DNA from: an uncultured Bacilli bacterium
GTDB lineage: Bacteria > Bacillota_I > Bacilli_A > RF39 > UBA660
Assembly (NCBI GenBank): GCA_947585885.1
Contig: CANPXI010000062.1
Span: 1-6,046, forward strand
Direction of reading: 5' to 3'
DNA: 6,046 nucleotides
Shown piece after piece: positions 4,850 to 6,046 of this stretch. A program made the translations under genes and the position numbers. The notes beneath the pieces were generated by a model, which saw only the letters and a list, made by a program, of their open reading frames with translations, did no database searches and had not been told where the DNA came from. Position 1 is the stretch's first letter; the number at the start of each line of letters is the position of its first letter.

Positions 4850-5837
4850 ATAATTTTAATGACAAAGTTCTAATCTTTGTTTTATCCATTTTATAATTTT
4901 TATATGCTGAAATTATTACTTCTATACTTTTATTTTTATCAGATAAAAATGGTGTGTATTCTGGGTTATCTAATATATTGTGAAATTCTTCATTTGTTTC
5001 ATTTACAATGTTTATACTAGCAAGTTGCAAAGCACTTCTTAGATAAGAAGATATTACTTCTGTTATTACTTTTGTATCCTTTTTTTCATATTCATTATCT
5101 GTGTATTCTAGTAATAAACCTATTTTATCTGCAACTTGTTCACAAATGTAGCTATCTATTGCTGGATTTATAACTTCTTGTGATAAATTGTAAAAGTCTG
5201 CAGTTAGTTTATATCCCAAATACACTTCATCATTTATTTGGTAGTTATTTTTTATATGATTTTGTTCTATATTTTTATTCATAAATAATATACCGTATCT
5301 TGATTTAATTAAATCTTCTTTTATATTTTTATAAAATGGTGAATTTATTTTGTTTTCTAATACTGATAATAATATCTCAATAATATCTGATTCTAAACTA
5401 TTATATAATTTTTGTGCTTCAAATATAGGAGCATCTGTTAAAAAGCCAAAGTTTACTGTTCCTAAGTCAAATAAACCTTTTAATTCATCAGGCATGAATT
5501 GATACATGACATATTTTTGATCTTCTAATAAAGTTCTTTCTATTTCATTTAAAACTCTATAGTCACTTAGTTCATATTTACCCATTTTGGTGTATAATTC
5601 TATCATTCTTATATCTTTTGTTTCTTTAATTAAATCATTTTTTAACATTATTAAAGTTTTAGTGTCTTTTGGCATTTTATCATAAAGACTATCTTCTAAT
5701 TTAGTAGCAGTTTTTAGTTTTTCTAATGTAGAAGCGTTATCTATATTTTTTAGTTCTTTTTCTATTAGTTCTATATATAACTCTTCTATAGATTTAGAAA
5801 TGATTTTTATTTCGTTAATTAATTCTTTTAAATTCAT
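4848..5837 (-). CDS. Unrecognised helical cytoplasmic protein, 329 residues
   Basis: ATG at 5837 follows AAAGGGGAAA by a normal distance and the gene has its own near-consensus promoter. The 329-residue product has no signal peptide, membrane segment or cysteine-rich motif. Residues 1-110 are strongly charged and helical (repeated Lys, Glu, Leu and Ile), possibly coiled coil. A less charged block (MPDELKGLFDLGTVNFGFLT, near 115-135) follows, and then further amphipathic helices to the end. I find no nucleotide-binding, protease, nuclease or DNA-binding signature. Codon use and base composition match its neighbours, so recent transfer is not suggested. It shares a terminator with clpP and is divergent from the gene at 5910, but neither arrangement indicates function. 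It is probably a lineage-specific protein; no function is assigned. Confidence 0.85.
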   Translation of the reverse strand: MNLKELINEIKIISKSIEELYIELIEKELKNIDNASTLEKLKTATKLEDSLYDKMPKDTKTLIMLKNDLIKETKDIRMIELYTKMGKYELSDYRVLNEIERTLLEDQKYVMYQFMPDELKGLFDLGTVNFGFLTDAPIFEAQKLYNSLESDIIEILLSVLENKINSPFYKNIKEDLIKSRYGILFMNKNIEQNHIKNNYQINDEVYLGYKLTADFYNLSQEVINPAIDSYICEQVADKIGLLLEYTDNEYEKKDTKVITEVISSYLRSALQLASINIVNETNEEFHNILDNPEYTPFLSDKNKSIEVIISAYKNYKMDKTKIRTLSLKL

Positions 5838-5858
5838 AAAAATTTCCCCTTTAAATAT

Positions 5859-5889
5859 TTGATTTTGTATTATATCATTATATTAGAAT
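5859..5889 (+). promoter_or_regulatory. Possible divergent promoter of the gene at 5910
   Basis: TTGATT (5859-5864) with TATTAG (5881-5886, 16-nt spacer) or TAGAAT (5884-5889, 19-nt spacer) on the plus strand. Neither is ideal. If real, it overlaps the minus-strand promoter at 5869-5897, so the two could compete for polymerase. Confidence 0.3.
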
Positions 5890-5897
5890 AAATGCAA
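5869..5897 (-). promoter_or_regulatory. Promoter of the unrecognised gene at 4848-5837
   Basis: On the minus strand TTGCAT (5897-5892), a 17-nt spacer and perfect TATAAT (5874-5869) with a TG extension (TGATATAAT). The predicted start near 5862 leaves about 25 nt to the ATG at 5837. Confidence 0.75.
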
Positions 5898-5909
5898 ATG
5901 GAGGATTAT

Positions 5910-6046
5910 ATGAAAAAGTTTTTGATTTTATTAGTTCTATTAGGAGTAGGGGTTTTGTTTTTTGTTAGATTTAATTATGAAAAGAAAGAAGAAGTTAAAA
6001 GTAGTAATGATGCTTTTCAAAGTATGAGTTTAGATGAGAAGATAGG
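5910..6046 (+). CDS. N-terminus of a membrane-anchored protein, probably GH3 beta-N-acetylhexosaminidase (cut by window edge)
   Basis: ATG at 5910 lies 5 nt after GGAGG (5900-5904). The 45 complete codons continue off the right edge. Residues 1-3 are basic and residues 4-19 form a hydrophobic segment (LILLVLLGVGVLFFV) without a lipobox cysteine, suggesting an uncleaved N-terminal anchor with the rest outside the cell. A charged linker (NYEKKEEVKSSND) follows. The visible end, AFQSMSLDEKIG, resembles the MSLEEKIGQ motif that opens the catalytic barrel of family 3 glycoside hydrolases such as NagZ, which trim N-acetylglucosamine from peptidoglycan fragments. The assignment rests on this one motif and is tentative; an unrelated membrane-anchored protein is possible. 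Confidence 0.55.
   Translation, partial: MKKFLILLVLLGVGVLFFVRFNYEKKEEVKSSNDAFQSMSLDEKI

Noticed and set aside
1..6046. CRISPR arrays, tRNAs, rRNAs, insertion sequences
   Set aside because: No spaced direct repeats, cloverleaf, rRNA segments, transposase genes or terminal inverted repeats were seen on either strand.

Overview
The window is very AT-rich and its genes use A/T-ending codons. They have strong AGGAGG-type ribosome binding sites, sigma-A-like promoters with extended -10 boxes, and TGG for tryptophan. The core genes (class I GAPDH, a TGS-domain nucleoside kinase and ClpP) and the surface protein at the left edge suggest a low-GC Bacillota. The best guess is an uncultured gut Bacilli/RF39-like lineage related to Mollicutes. 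That placement is inference from composition and protein style.

Layout from left to right. (1) Positions 1-881, minus strand: 5' part of a secreted surface protein running off the left edge. (2) Positions 881-1086, minus strand: its roughly 170-nt leader, with a near-consensus promoter, a 19-codon leader ORF ending in a G8 tract, and two hairpins that could form an attenuator. (3) Positions 1112-1140: an A/T inverted repeat between two divergent promoters. (4) Positions 1142-1413, plus strand: a small structured RNA gene with its own promoter and terminator. It encodes a 26-residue hydrophobic peptide, MNKKDILIILLFIIIFLLFT plus LIFKII. Its Shine-Dalgarno sequence and start codon are both paired to its own coding region, and the RNA ends pair with each other. 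This is the architecture of a type I toxin mRNA. A possible antisense promoter and terminator lie on the opposite strand. (5) Positions 1471-4132, minus strand: a two-gene operon, TGS-domain uridine kinase-like protein then gap. (6) Positions 4261-4827, plus strand: clpP. (7) Positions 4848-5837, minus strand: an unrecognised helical protein converging on clpP, with one hairpin serving as terminator for both. (8) Positions 5910-6046, plus strand: start of a membrane-anchored protein, probably a family 3 glycoside hydrolase, diverging from gene 7.

The gap, kinase and clpP genes are housekeeping (glycolysis, nucleotide salvage, protein quality control). The interesting part is the 570-base stretch between the surface protein and gap. 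It has no conventional gene but holds two regulated RNA units: a putative attenuated leader and a putative, apparently unannotated type I toxin-antitoxin-like locus that lies antisense to any transcript reading out of gap.
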